Origin: DAOUJI01 sp965219565
Lineage (GTDB): Bacteria; Chloroflexota; Dehalococcoidia; Lucifugimonadales; JAGWBF01
Direction: 5' to 3'
Length of the DNA stretch: 64,000 nucleotides
Assembly (NCBI GenBank): GCA_965219565.1
Contig: OZ244780.1
Location: 1 to 64,000, forward strand
In this document: piece after piece, positions 17,364 through 25,286 of the stretch
Layout of the letters: each line of letters starts with the position of its first letter
Numbering within the stretch: position 1 is the first letter of the stretch
Program-made: the position numbers and the translations under genes
Notes under the pieces: model-generated
Databases searched by the model: none
Told to the model about the DNA's origin: nothing
The model's input: only the letters and a program-made list of their open reading frames with translations

Positions 17364-17387
17364 GGTTCCAGCGGGAGCGCTGGAACC
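17364..17387. repeat. 9-bp inverted repeat upstream of hicB
   Basis: GGTTCCAGC and GCTGGAACC flank a 6-bp loop. No T-tract follows on either strand, so it is not an obvious terminator. It lies about 115 bp before hicB and could be a protein-binding dyad. The rest of 17311-17500 shows no convincing gene. Confidence 0.5.
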
Positions 17388-17500
17388 CACGTCGTTGAAA
17401 ACAGGTGGGTAAACGCTTATTCTGACTCTTAGGGGCATACATAGCGCAGATCAAATAGTCGGGCATTCGGGCATTAGGAAGCCTTGGGAGGGATGCGAAG

Positions 17501-17716
17501 ATGCGGAACGAATTCACGGCTGTCTTTGAGAAAGCAGACGGCTGGTATATCGCCTATTGCCCTGAAATCCCCGGAGCCAACGGGCAAGGAGCTACTGTAG
17601 CCACAGCTCGTGACAGCCTCGTCGAGGCTATCTCGCTGATCCTCGAAGACCGCCGGGAAGATGGTCTTCGAGGCGTCCCGCCTGATGCGCTGTGTGAGAC
17701 GGTGACGGTGGGTTGA
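17501..17716 (+). CDS. hicB: HicB-type antitoxin
   Basis: A 71-residue HicB-family protein (partial RNase-H-like fold): MRNEFTAVFEKADGWYIAYCPEIPGANGQGAT, then TARDSLVEAISLILEDRR. A GGGAGG site lies about 9 nt before ATG 17501. Length fits short HicB proteins without a DNA-binding tail. Its TGA stop overlaps the TTG start of the hicA remnant by 3 nt, the usual coupling in such operons. HicB neutralises the HicA mRNA interferase, which is interrupted here. Confidence 0.88.
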   Translation: MRNEFTAVFEKADGWYIAYCPEIPGANGQGATVATARDSLVEAISLILEDRREDGLRGVPPDALCETVTVG

Positions 17717-17925
17717 AACGAAACTCATTGCTTCGCCACCTTCGTCGACACGGCTGTTGGCTGAAGCGCGAAGGTCGCTCACATTCATTGTGGTAGAACC
17801 CTGTTACTGGGACAGTCGAGGCAGTTCCTCGACATATTGAAATCCCGGACCGCTTAGTTCGAAAGATATGCCGCAACCTATCAGTGCCGGATATTGGCGG
17901 GCAGCAGGAACGTGAGTCCGACTAG
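17713..17925 (+). pseudogene. hicA: HicA-type toxin interrupted by an amber codon
   Basis: Starting at TTG 17713 the frame reads KRNSLLRHLRRHGCWLKREG, GRSHSLW, then TAG at 17794-17796. The same frame continues NPVTGTVEAVPRH, then IPDRLVRKICRNL, and ends at TAG 17923-17925. This is a complete HicA fold (about 70 residues) with the catalytic His of GRSHS (residue 24) followed four codons later by the stop. The truncated 27-residue peptide should be inactive. No frameshift is needed to recover the protein, only one codon change. The intact hicB precedes it. Confidence 0.85.
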
Positions 17926-18081
17926 CCGGTATAATAGTTGAAAACCCTTTTGGCGGCGTATCCAAATTGAACTTGACTTCGCTGTTCTCCGTGACGCCAC
18001 GAAGCGTTTTAGGATATGCTGGAGCCACGGAACAGCCTGCCCGTCGAACCCGGCTACGGGAAGTCTATAGTCCAGACATGC

Positions 18082-18170
18082 GGAGAGGTGGCCGAGTGGT
18101 TGAAGGCGCCGCTCTCGAAAAGCGGTATACCCTCTGGGTATCGTGGGTTCGAATCCCACCCTCTCCGCCA
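18082..18170 (+). tRNA. tRNA-Ser (CGA)
   Basis: An 89-nt class II tRNA with long variable arm: acceptor GGAGAGG/CCTCTCC, anticodon stem CCGCT/AGCGG around CTCGAAA (anticodon CGA), T loop TTCGAAT, encoded CCA at 18168-18170. Confidence 0.97.
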
Positions 18171-18193
18171 TTCTCGAAACCCCGACGCCTTCC

Positions 18194-18865
18194 TCAGCCC
18201 TCTACGTCCTCCGAGAGCAGAGAATAGACGTTCGCCGCAGTAAGTTCGCCCAACAGTTCTCCTGTCTGCTCGTCCACCACCGGCACCGTAGTGAGTCCCC
18301 GTTCCACCATCTTTTCCAGAGCGTCATCGATGGGCTCGTTCGGGTGGACTGTGGGGAATCGGAACGCCATCAGCGAGGCTAGGGACGTTTCGTTCCATTT
18401 GTCGGTGGAGATTTCTCTGACTTTCTTCAGCGAGAGGATTCCTGCAGGCTTTCAACCCACTTCCCTTACCACGTAGTCCGTCTGCTCCGGCGTCATCCAG
18501 AACCTGAAGAAAGCCTCTAGCGATATGGGCGAGTCTGGGACTACAGGGGAGGGGTTGGAGGCGTCTCCAACCAGCTTATCGTCGAGTGCGTATCGGGCAT
18601 AGGTGGGCATCATCACGCCAACCAACTCCGGCGGCTCCTCCTCACGCGTCTTACGGAAAGACCTCTCCATGAGTTTCGGAACGATAAAGATGTAAGCCAG
18701 CATTACGATGGTAAGCAGCGAAAAGAGTTGTTCGGAAATGGCGTTCAACTCCAGGAGCACCAGAAGGACCGCAAGCGGCAGAAGCGAGTCTTCCATCAGG
18801 GATCGTCCTCGCAAAGATTGTGGCGGTCTATGCCAGAAATCCCTGGCCGTGGGGTGGGTCCGAGG
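18194..18865 (-). pseudogene. Remnant of a membrane transporter C-terminus with CBS domains
   Basis: The open part (to 18452) has one or two hydrophobic helices (LLPLAVLLVLLELNAI, LFSLLTIVMLAYIFIV). It resembles the end of a cation:proton-antiporter membrane domain, then the first half of a CBS motif. An in-frame TGA at 18454-18452 interrupts it. Past the stop the same frame continues KPAGILSLKKVREIS, then a second CBS unit (FPTVHPNEPIDDALEKMVERG, TVPVVDEQTGELLGEL) ending at 18194. The 5' portion with most membrane helices is absent; the exonuclease gene stop abuts it. It is therefore a 5'-truncated, nonsense-carrying pseudogene. Family assignment of the membrane part is tentative. Confidence 0.75.
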
Positions 18866-19747
18866 CTACCCACCAGACCATCTATGGGGGAGCCGGAGCA
18901 TTCTAGGCGCGTCAAGCTCAGCGCACATTGCCTCGAACAGCCCCGATGGCACACCCTTCCACTCCAGGTCTTCCAACGTCTGCGCCAACGGCACGTCGGT
19001 CCTCAGAGTGGCCAAATCGCGGTACAAATGGGCGTCGTCCATCCGCTCGGAAAGCGCCAGGGCCATTGCCCTTGCGCCTCGGGGAGTGGCCGTCCACTGT
19101 TCGGAGTCCGGCGGAATGTCCTGCAAATGGGGATATACTCCGAGGACCTGGGCCGTGGACTTGGCGCCCCACCTGGGAATTCCGGGTATACCATCCGCCG
19201 AGTCTCCAACCAGCGCCAGGTAGTCGGGAATGGAACTTGGCACGACGCCGAACTTCTCGTAAACCCCGGCTTCATCCAGATAAATCTCTCGACGCCTGTC
19301 CAGGCACACCACCCTATTCGCCACCACCGTTTGGGCCAAGTCCTTGTCTGGAGAGCATACCACCACCTGTTCCAATCGTGCGTCGCTGCCCCGAGCAGCG
19401 GCCGCCGTGGCGAGAGCGTCGTCGGCCTCGTACTCGATCATAGGCCACACCGTTACCCCCATTGATGAGACGGCCTTTTCCGCCAACCCGAACTGGGACA
19501 GCAGCTCCTCGGGAGCGCCTGAGCCGTCCTTGTAGCCGGGGAAGAGTCGGTTCCTGAAGGACTCAATCACGTGGTCGAAGGCGACGGCAATATGGGTGAC
19601 CTCAGGCTGGCGGAGCAACGAAAGCAAGGTCTGGACCAGACCTCGGACGGCTCCTACAGGCTGGCCGTCCTTTCCCGACATGGCCGGCATGGCGAAATGC
19701 GCCCGGAACAATTCATAAGTGCCGTCCACCAAATATAGGCGGGCCAT
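18866..19747 (-). CDS. 5'-3' exonuclease (Pol I N-terminal type)
   Basis: A 293-residue FEN-type nuclease without a polymerase domain. ATG 19747 is preferred (MARLYLVDGTYELFRAHFA); an upstream in-frame start adds 34 unrelated residues. Acidic metal-binding residues sit in LVDGTYELFR, AFDH, IEYEADDALA, VVCSPDKDLAQ and VGDSADGIPG, followed by the helix-hairpin-helix GIPRWGAKSTAQVL. It would process flaps, gaps or RNA primers. It lies directly downstream of the LLM oxidoreductase (28-bp gap) on the same strand. Confidence 0.9.
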   Translation of the reverse strand: MARLYLVDGTYELFRAHFAMPAMSGKDGQPVGAVRGLVQTLLSLLRQPEVTHIAVAFDHVIESFRNRLFPGYKDGSGAPEELLSQFGLAEKAVSSMGVTVWPMIEYEADDALATAAAARGSDARLEQVVVCSPDKDLAQTVVANRVVCLDRRREIYLDEAGVYEKFGVVPSSIPDYLALVGDSADGIPGIPRWGAKSTAQVLGVYPHLQDIPPDSEQWTATPRGARAMALALSERMDDAHLYRDLATLRTDVPLAQTLEDLEWKGVPSGLFEAMCAELDAPRMLRLPHRWSGG

Positions 19748-19775
19748 AGTAGCTCTTCTTACGTTGGATTCCGGT

Positions 19776-20840
19776 TCACAGGCGAGCTGCCCCGCTTGGT
19801 GTTTGTTCCGAATCCGACTCGGAGATGAGTCCACAAGCCTTGGCCACAAGTTCGTATGACCTGGCCCTCTCCTCGAATCCGTAACACACGGTCACCACCC
19901 CAAGGTCTGTAGTGCCGTACTCTTGAGCTACCGCCTCCAACCCGGTCCTTACGTAGTCCGGGTCGCCGTCCACGCATCGCTTCTGTTGTTCGGCGGTGTG
20001 GGCCATCTCCAACGGGCTGAAGTTGTACCGCAGGGCGTCCTCCACAGAGGGGATACCGGAGGCCATACCTTTCAGGGAGAGTATCCTGGCCACGTTGCGG
20101 CTGGAGGCCAGCCTCTCGGCTTCTTCTCTGGTCTCGGCGCACATGACGTGGACCGAGACGTTCACTTTTGGTTCCTGGAGGAACCGGGATGGTTGGAACC
20201 TCTCTTTATAGGCATTCACGATCCGCGGGCCGTCCTCAATCCCGATGCCAAAGAAGTGGGCGTAGGCGAAGGGCAGCCCCAAGTCGGCAGCCATGAAGGC
20301 GCTTTCATAACGTGACCCCAGCAGCCATACGTCGGGCGCGCTGCATTCGCCAGGCCCGGCGTGAACGTCAGAGAATACGTGGCCCTCCTCCATGTCGTCT
20401 GCAAGATAGCCCAGCACGTCCAACACCTGCCGGGGGAAATGGGCGATATCCCTGGGACGTCCCGGATAGGCTAAGGCTGCCGCAGTCAGTTGGTCGCTGC
20501 CGGGCGCCCTCCCGATACCGAGGTCGATGCGTCCTGGGAACAAGGATTCCAAGACTCGGAAATTCTCGGCGACCTTCAAGGCAGAGTAGTGGGAGAGCAT
20601 GACCCCTCCGCTTCCCACCCTGATTCTGCTGGTGCGGGCTGCGATTTGCCCGATGAGCATCTCAGGGCTGGCGCCGGCAAAATTGCGGATGTTGTGGTGC
20701 TCAGCCACCCAATAGCGTTCGTAGCCCCACTGCTCAACCAGCGTTGCGAGCTCGATGCTTTCCCGAAGAGCGTCCCCTCCCGTCCCTCCGGCTCTGACCG
20801 GGGACTGGTCGACTACGGATAGGGTCAGTTTGCTTTCCAT
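19776..20840 (-). CDS. LLM-class flavin-dependent oxidoreductase
   Basis: A 354-residue luciferase-like TIM-barrel enzyme, probably using FMN. It begins with LTLSVVDQSPVRAGG and shows YWVAEHHN, GSGGVMLSHYSALKVAENFRVLESLFPGRIDLGIGRAPGSD, and WLLGSRYESAFMAADLGLPFAYAHFF. This pattern is the group-1 luciferase-family oxidoreductase type (alkanal monooxygenase alpha-like). The substrate is unknown. Its start codon overlaps the phosphatase stop by one base (TGATG), so the two are translationally coupled. Confidence 0.92.
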   Translation of the reverse strand: MESKLTLSVVDQSPVRAGGTGGDALRESIELATLVEQWGYERYWVAEHHNIRNFAGASPEMLIGQIAARTSRIRVGSGGVMLSHYSALKVAENFRVLESLFPGRIDLGIGRAPGSDQLTAAALAYPGRPRDIAHFPRQVLDVLGYLADDMEEGHVFSDVHAGPGECSAPDVWLLGSRYESAFMAADLGLPFAYAHFFGIGIEDGPRIVNAYKERFQPSRFLQEPKVNVSVHVMCAETREEAERLASSRNVARILSLKGMASGIPSVEDALRYNFSPLEMAHTAEQQKRCVDGDPDYVRTGLEAVAQEYGTTDLGVVTVCYGFEERARSYELVAKACGLISESDSEQTPSGAARL

Positions 20841-21367
20841 CAGCTCTCGCTTGCCAGCGCCGTGGCCAGCGAGCGGACCATGCCCCTTTGCCCCGGAGTC
20901 TCTACAGCCTCAGTGCAATAGGCATCTTTCACTCGCCTGATGGCCTCGTCTCCCCCCAGCCGTTCTATTTTCACCAACAGGGCCGCTAGAAACGTGCCTG
21001 TACGCCCATGACCCCCGATGCAACCGACCTCAACGGTGTCGCCTCGCTCCAGGGCTTCATGAGCCTCGTCGACCAGGCTCTCCAGCAGGTCCTGTTCCAG
21101 CGTGCCCATGTCGTCCCACCAGACGTAGCGAACTGTGCGGCCTTGGCTGTCCTGCGTTTTCTGGACTCGATGATCGCCCCTGGAAAAGGGCACGGCCTTG
21201 ACGTCCCGGAGGCGGCTCCATGCGTCTGGCGCCAAGTGGAACGCCAAGTCCTTGGGAACGTAGGCGCCCAGCCCAACGAACCTGACGTCGCGACTGGACG
21301 AGGCGTAGACCGTGTACGCCCCTATCCTGAACGGAGTCTGGATATGAGGCTTGTGTTCGACGGTCAA
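20840..21367 (-). CDS. Dual-specificity/tyrosine-type protein phosphatase-like protein
   Basis: A 175-residue protein with the Cys-based phosphatase loop GCIGGHGRTGT: C116-x5-R122 fits CX5R. Asp residues in YVWWDDMGT may serve as general acid. There is no signal peptide. Small phosphatases of this kind dephosphorylate Tyr/Ser/Thr or non-protein phosphates; the target is unknown. It is the first gene of a three-gene minus-strand unit with the LLM enzyme and exonuclease, joined to the LLM gene by a TGATG overlap. AAGGAG lies 7-8 nt upstream of the start. Confidence 0.85.
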   Translation of the reverse strand: MTVEHKPHIQTPFRIGAYTVYASSSRDVRFVGLGAYVPKDLAFHLAPDAWSRLRDVKAVPFSRGDHRVQKTQDSQGRTVRYVWWDDMGTLEQDLLESLVDEAHEALERGDTVEVGCIGGHGRTGTFLAALLVKIERLGGDEAIRRVKDAYCTEAVETPGQRGMVRSLATALASES

Positions 21368-21623
21368 TTTCGCTCCTTAGGAAAGATGCCGGAAGCCCTC
21401 ACCCCGCCCCGTTGGTTGTGGAAGGCTGGCCTCCCGTTTACACTGTCCGCTGGTATGACCCGAATCCAGCATGGGCCGTATCGACAGCGACCATGAAGCC
21501 CACAGGGGTGGGAACGCTCATTCGGGATGATTGTATTTTGGGCTCTATTATGCGTCAAGCCGGAGCGCAGGCTTTGATTACAGGCATACGCAGAGGCAGG
21601 CATTGGCCGGACTGAGAGAGCGG

Positions 21624-22892
21624 ATGGGCTCCGTCTACTACGGGTGGTGGGTGCTTACGGCGACCACCGTCCTGGGCATTGTATCCGGCGGGATTTTTGC
21701 CCACGCCACCGCCATATATTTTCGCCCCATCAGACAGGACCTGGGCCTGACCCGCTTCCAGACGGCCATGATATTCACCCTTTCCAGGGCTGAGGGAAGC
21801 ATAGCAGGCCCTGTAGTAGGACGGATGGTGGACAAGTTCGGCGCCCGGGTCATGATTATCGGCGGTGGAATCGTGGCTTCCCTGGGCTTCATGATGCTCA
21901 AATGGGTCGACACCTATTGGGTGTTTCTTGTCATCTACCTGGTGGTGGTCTCCACCGGTAAGAGCGCGGGGTTGGGTCAAACCCTGATAAGCGCAGCCAA
22001 CCGCTGGTTTGTGCGCCGCCGCTCGCTGGCCATCACTATTACGGTCATTGGGTTCTCCGCCGGGGGAGCGGTGATTCTCCCGCTAATCACCCAAGGCGTC
22101 TCAAGCATCGGCTGGCGGGACGTGATGTTCTATGCCGGGATGGCCATGATGGTCCTGGTAGTCCCTCTGGGGCTGGTGGTCCGCTCGTCTCCAGAGAGCA
22201 TGGGGCTGGAGCCGGAAGGCGTCGAGCAAATGCGCAGGGAACAGTCCCGAGGCGGAAAGGAAGCCGACCGTCGGGAAGTGGACCCCGACTTCACAGTACG
22301 GGAGGCCTTTTCCACCCGCGCTTTCTGGATGCTGTTCCTGGGTTCGGTCTTTAGAATCACGGTTTGGGGCGCCATCTCCGTCCATGCGGTGGAAATGATG
22401 GTGGCCGAGGGCATTTCCCCGGAGGCCAGCGGCTTCCTGGTCGCGTTGATGTTCTTCATATCCATCCCCACCCGGTTGATATTCGGGACTGTTGGGATAT
22501 GGATGCCAGTACAACCCGTGCTGGGCGGCGCCATGGCCGCGGCGGCATTGGCTATGGTCTCTCTGCTGGTGTTCGACGGTTGGCTTGCCGTGCTGCTGTT
22601 TGTGACGTTCATGGCCCTGGAGCAGGGCGGGACCGTAGTAAACTGGGTGGCCCTGGGGAATTTCTTCGGCAGGAACAGTTTCGCAACATTGTTTGGGACC
22701 ATGAGCGCCGTTTTTAATCTGGGCATGATAGCATCAACCCAATTCGCCGCGTGGGCGGCGGACCGCAACGACGGCAGCTACGATTGGGCGTTGCTATCCT
22801 TCGTGCCTCTCTACGGTGCAGCCGCCTTAATGTACTTCTCCATGCGCAAGCCGCGGGTCCCCGACAGGCTGCCGCCAAATCCGGCGCTTTGA
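21624..22892 (+). CDS. MFS transporter
   Basis: A 422-residue major facilitator with twelve hydrophobic segments. It starts at ATG 21624 (MGSVYYGWWVLTATTVLG), since the upstream in-frame extension from 21531 is not membrane-protein-like. The loop 2-3 region GRMVDKFGARVMIIGG matches the MFS motif A, and the GWW start resembles the monocarboxylate/oxalate:formate-type subgroup. The central loop (residues ~195-235) is charged. Substrate unknown. It is divergent from the phosphatase gene; the 256-bp gap between holds no gene and no clear promoter. Confidence 0.9.
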   Translation: MGSVYYGWWVLTATTVLGIVSGGIFAHATAIYFRPIRQDLGLTRFQTAMIFTLSRAEGSIAGPVVGRMVDKFGARVMIIGGGIVASLGFMMLKWVDTYWVFLVIYLVVVSTGKSAGLGQTLISAANRWFVRRRSLAITITVIGFSAGGAVILPLITQGVSSIGWRDVMFYAGMAMMVLVVPLGLVVRSSPESMGLEPEGVEQMRREQSRGGKEADRREVDPDFTVREAFSTRAFWMLFLGSVFRITVWGAISVHAVEMMVAEGISPEASGFLVALMFFISIPTRLIFGTVGIWMPVQPVLGGAMAAAALAMVSLLVFDGWLAVLLFVTFMALEQGGTVVNWVALGNFFGRNSFATLFGTMSAVFNLGMIASTQFAAWAADRNDGSYDWALLSFVPLYGAAALMYFSMRKPRVPDRLPPNPAL

Positions 22893-22997
22893 AGCGGAAC
22901 ACGGTGTACATTCTCGTTGTTGAGTTCCAAGATGCGGTGATATAATCCCGATTCGTACTCGACCGGGACGGGCATGGCAACACGCCCAATGCTATTT

Positions 22998-23089
22998 GGA
23001 GAGGTGCTGGAGTGGCCGAACAGGCGCGACTGGAAATCGCGTAGGGGCGGAAACGTCTCTCGTGGGTTCGAATCCCACCCTCTCCGCCA
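22998..23089 (+). tRNA. tRNA-Ser (GGA)
   Basis: A 92-nt class II tRNA: acceptor GGAGAGG/CCTCTCC, anticodon stem CGCGA/TCGCG around CTGGAAA (anticodon GGA), long variable arm, encoded CCA. Its last 30 nt are identical to the tRNA-Ser at 18082-18170. Confidence 0.97.
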
Positions 23090-23152
23090 TCCCATAGATA
23101 GATAGAATAGCCCAAGGACGAGTCGAAACACGGAGAACCGTGACATATTCGT

Positions 23153-23183
23153 TTGACATTATCCATTCCTAGGGCCATATACT
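23153..23183 (+). promoter_or_regulatory. Candidate promoter of the dprA-topA operon
   Basis: TTGACA (23153-23158) and TATACT (23178-23183), 19-bp spacer. Initiation would fall around 23190, just before the dprA ATG at 23193, and no Shine-Dalgarno is present, so the first mRNA may be leaderless. Confidence 0.5.
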
Positions 23184-23192
23184 AGAATCCAA

Positions 23193-24323
23193 ATGACTGA
23201 CACGCTATTTAACGACGCGGACCTGAAATACTGGGTCGCCTTTAGCCGAGTCCCTGGGCTGGGGTCAGTACGCATTGGACGTCTTGAGTCCCACTTCGGG
23301 ACAATGGAGAACGCCTGGAATGCGTCGAGGGGCGAGCTTAAGGCCGCCGGGATGGACTCCAAGACCGTCGAGGCAGTCACCGCGGGAAGGGTTGAAATCG
23401 ATCCCGACGCCGAGATGGCCCGGATGGTCGACGCGGGAGTCTACGCCGTCACCTGGAACGACTCCCGATACCCTCCGAGGCTCAAGGAGACCAGCGACCC
23501 TCCGCCTGTGCTGTTCCTGCGGGGCGAGATTTTTCCCGCAGACGAGAAGGCCGTAGCCGTGGTGGGCACCCGCAAGGCCACGACCTACGGCAAGGACGTA
23601 GCCCAAAGCCTGACCGCTGAGCTGGCCCGCCAGGGCGTAACCATCATCAGCGGATTGGCGCGGGGAATCGACGCCGTGGCCCACAGGGCCGCCCTGGACG
23701 CTGGCGGCAGGACTATTGCCGTGTTCGGCTGCGGACTGGACACGGTGTACCCGCCGGAACACAGGAAGCTGGCGGCGGACGTATCCCAGTCGGGGGCCCT
23801 GGTGAGTGAGCACCCTCTGGGAGAAGGCCCCAAGGCAGGCCACTTCCCCCAACGCAACCGCATAATCAGCGGCATGAGCCTGGGCGTACTAGTGGTGGAA
23901 GCGCCCTTACAAAGCGGCGCTCTGTGGACCGTCCGCCACGCGCTGGACCAGAACAGGGATGTCTTCTGCGTCCCCGGAAGCATCTTCTCTCCCTCCAGCA
24001 AAGCCACCAACGCTCTGATACAAGAGGGGGCCAAGCTGGTGAGCGGCTGCGAGGACATCCTGGAAGAACTGAACCTGAGCGTCGTGTCCCACCAGATGGA
24101 GATGAGGCAGGTACTTCAGCCGGAGGACGGGGCCGAGGCTGTCCTGCTGGGACACGTGGGATACGAACCGGTCCACATTGACGAAATAAGGAGGACCGCC
24201 CAGCTTCCTATAGCCGAGGTCAGCAGTTCCTTGGCCATGATGGAGTTAAAAGGGCTGGTCAAGCAGGTGGGTTCAATGCACTACGTACGCGTCAGGGAGA
24301 CGGTTGTACAACATGCCTTCTAA
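23193..24323 (+). CDS. dprA: DNA-protecting protein DprA (DNA processing A)
   Basis: A 376-residue DprA that loads RecA on incoming single-stranded DNA. Residues ~1-65 hold a helix-hairpin-helix/SAM-like region. The Rossmann core (~85-295) has VAVVGTRKATTYG, ISGLARGIDAVAHRAALDAGGRTIAVFGCGLD, YPPEHRKLA, FPQRNRIISGMS and the ALDQNRDVFCVPGSIF block. A C-terminal winged-helix (DprA_WH-like) follows at ~305-370. The last bases, encoding QHAF-stop, double as the start of the next gene (11-nt overlap). Confidence 0.95.
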   Translation: MTDTLFNDADLKYWVAFSRVPGLGSVRIGRLESHFGTMENAWNASRGELKAAGMDSKTVEAVTAGRVEIDPDAEMARMVDAGVYAVTWNDSRYPPRLKETSDPPPVLFLRGEIFPADEKAVAVVGTRKATTYGKDVAQSLTAELARQGVTIISGLARGIDAVAHRAALDAGGRTIAVFGCGLDTVYPPEHRKLAADVSQSGALVSEHPLGEGPKAGHFPQRNRIISGMSLGVLVVEAPLQSGALWTVRHALDQNRDVFCVPGSIFSPSSKATNALIQEGAKLVSGCEDILEELNLSVVSHQMEMRQVLQPEDGAEAVLLGHVGYEPVHIDEIRRTAQLPIAEVSSSLAMMELKGLVKQVGSMHYVRVRETVVQHAF

Positions 24324-24334
24324 GACCAAATCCA
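24309..24334 (+). repeat. 26-bp gene-junction repeat, copy 1 (dprA/J-domain)
   Basis: This stretch differs at only two positions from 25261-25286. In both copies the same bases encode QHAF-stop of the upstream gene and MPSKTKS of the downstream gene in a shifted frame. See the matching copy at the J-domain/topA junction. Confidence 0.9.
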
Positions 24335-25275
24335 AGCCGGAAAGAGACTACTACGACATACTAGGGGTGTCCCACGACGCGTCACAAGAGGCCGTTACAG
24401 CTGCTTACAGGAAGAAGGCCAAGGCGACACATCCAGACCTCAACAAGAGTCCCGACGCCGCGGAGAAGTTCAAAGCAGTGAACGAGGCTTACCAGACGTT
24501 GACGGACCCGCTCAAACGCTCTAGTTACGACCAGTTAAAAAATACCGACGCAAGAGCCAACCACAACTCTTGGTATACCGGGAGTACCAGCAGGGACACC
24601 CAGTCATCCGAACGCAAGTCCAACCCCGACCCCCGGAGCGGCAGAAGACCTAACGGGGGTGCGAAGCACAGCCCCAAGGCTGACGGCGTATCAGGTGAGT
24701 CCGAGGTTTCTTCGGAGGCACGTCTCCGTAAAGCGATGGAGGAGATCCGACGAATCCTCAGTGGCCTGGGGAAGTTTAAAGGCAGGTCTCCCAAAACTGG
24801 TAAGTCCAACAGGAACTCCCAAGGCTCAAAAAGATCCTATTCCAGCACTACGTCATCCAGCCGGAGACCCAGCAGCAAGTCCTCGAACTCGGGGAGGTCC
24901 CATAGCGGCACCGATTCATCCGAAGGCAATTCCAACCGCAATTCCTCGAACGCTCGTAGACCCAATCGCGGTGCGAGTTCATCCAACTCCAAGTCCGACC
25001 GTACTCCTACTATCACCGAAATCGACCAGATGATTGATGACCTGGGGAAGCCCCCTGAGTGGCTTACATACAAGTATGGACCGCTTACTTGCTCGAATGT
25101 GGAGAAGTTTTTCGGGGAACTAGACAAAGTAGTCCGAGGACAAGAAGAAAGGCTCGCGTCCGGTGGAAAGGTAAGGGCAAGGAGTGTTAGAGCTCTACCG
25201 AGGCGCCGGCAATTTCGAGACGGTCTGGCAAAGGTGATTGAAGCGAAGAACGGAGCGGGGCAACATGCCTTCTAA
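24313..25275 (+). CDS. J-domain (DnaJ-like) protein with Ser-rich linker
   Basis: A 320-residue protein starting at ATG 24313. Residues ~11-76 are a J domain (YYDILGVSHDASQEAVTAAYR, HPD motif at 40-42, FKAVNEAYQTLTDP), so it should stimulate an Hsp70 ATPase. Residues ~80-230 are a low-complexity linker rich in Ser, Asn, Arg, Gly. The C-terminal ~80 residues (TITEIDQMIDDLGKPPEW...) form a separate small domain of unknown kind. There is no G/F region, zinc finger or CTD of true DnaJ. It overlaps dprA and topA by 11 nt each, using the same duplicated junction sequence. Confidence 0.85.
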   Translation: MPSKTKSKPERDYYDILGVSHDASQEAVTAAYRKKAKATHPDLNKSPDAAEKFKAVNEAYQTLTDPLKRSSYDQLKNTDARANHNSWYTGSTSRDTQSSERKSNPDPRSGRRPNGGAKHSPKADGVSGESEVSSEARLRKAMEEIRRILSGLGKFKGRSPKTGKSNRNSQGSKRSYSSTTSSSRRPSSKSSNSGRSHSGTDSSEGNSNRNSSNARRPNRGASSSNSKSDRTPTITEIDQMIDDLGKPPEWLTYKYGPLTCSNVEKFFGELDKVVRGQEERLASGGKVRARSVRALPRRRQFRDGLAKVIEAKNGAGQHAF

Positions 25276-25286
25276 AACCAAGTCCA
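25261..25286 (+). repeat. 26-bp gene-junction repeat, copy 2 (J-domain/topA)
   Basis: Second copy of the junction at 24309-24334 (24 of 26 identical). It again encodes QHAF-stop and MPSKTKS in overlapping frames. The pair brackets the J-domain gene exactly. Confidence 0.9.

Noticed and set aside
18452..18454. In-frame TGA as selenocysteine in the CBS remnant
   Set aside because: No selenocysteine element is apparent, the position is not catalytic, and the gene also lacks its 5' part.
19748..19849. N-terminal extension of the exonuclease
   Set aside because: 34 residues without family character; ATG 19747 begins the canonical MARLYLVDG motif.
18141..23089. 30-bp identity at two tRNA-Ser genes as element ends
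   Set aside because: Explained by the shared 3' halves of serine tRNA isoacceptors; the DNA between holds ordinary chromosomal genes and no integrase.
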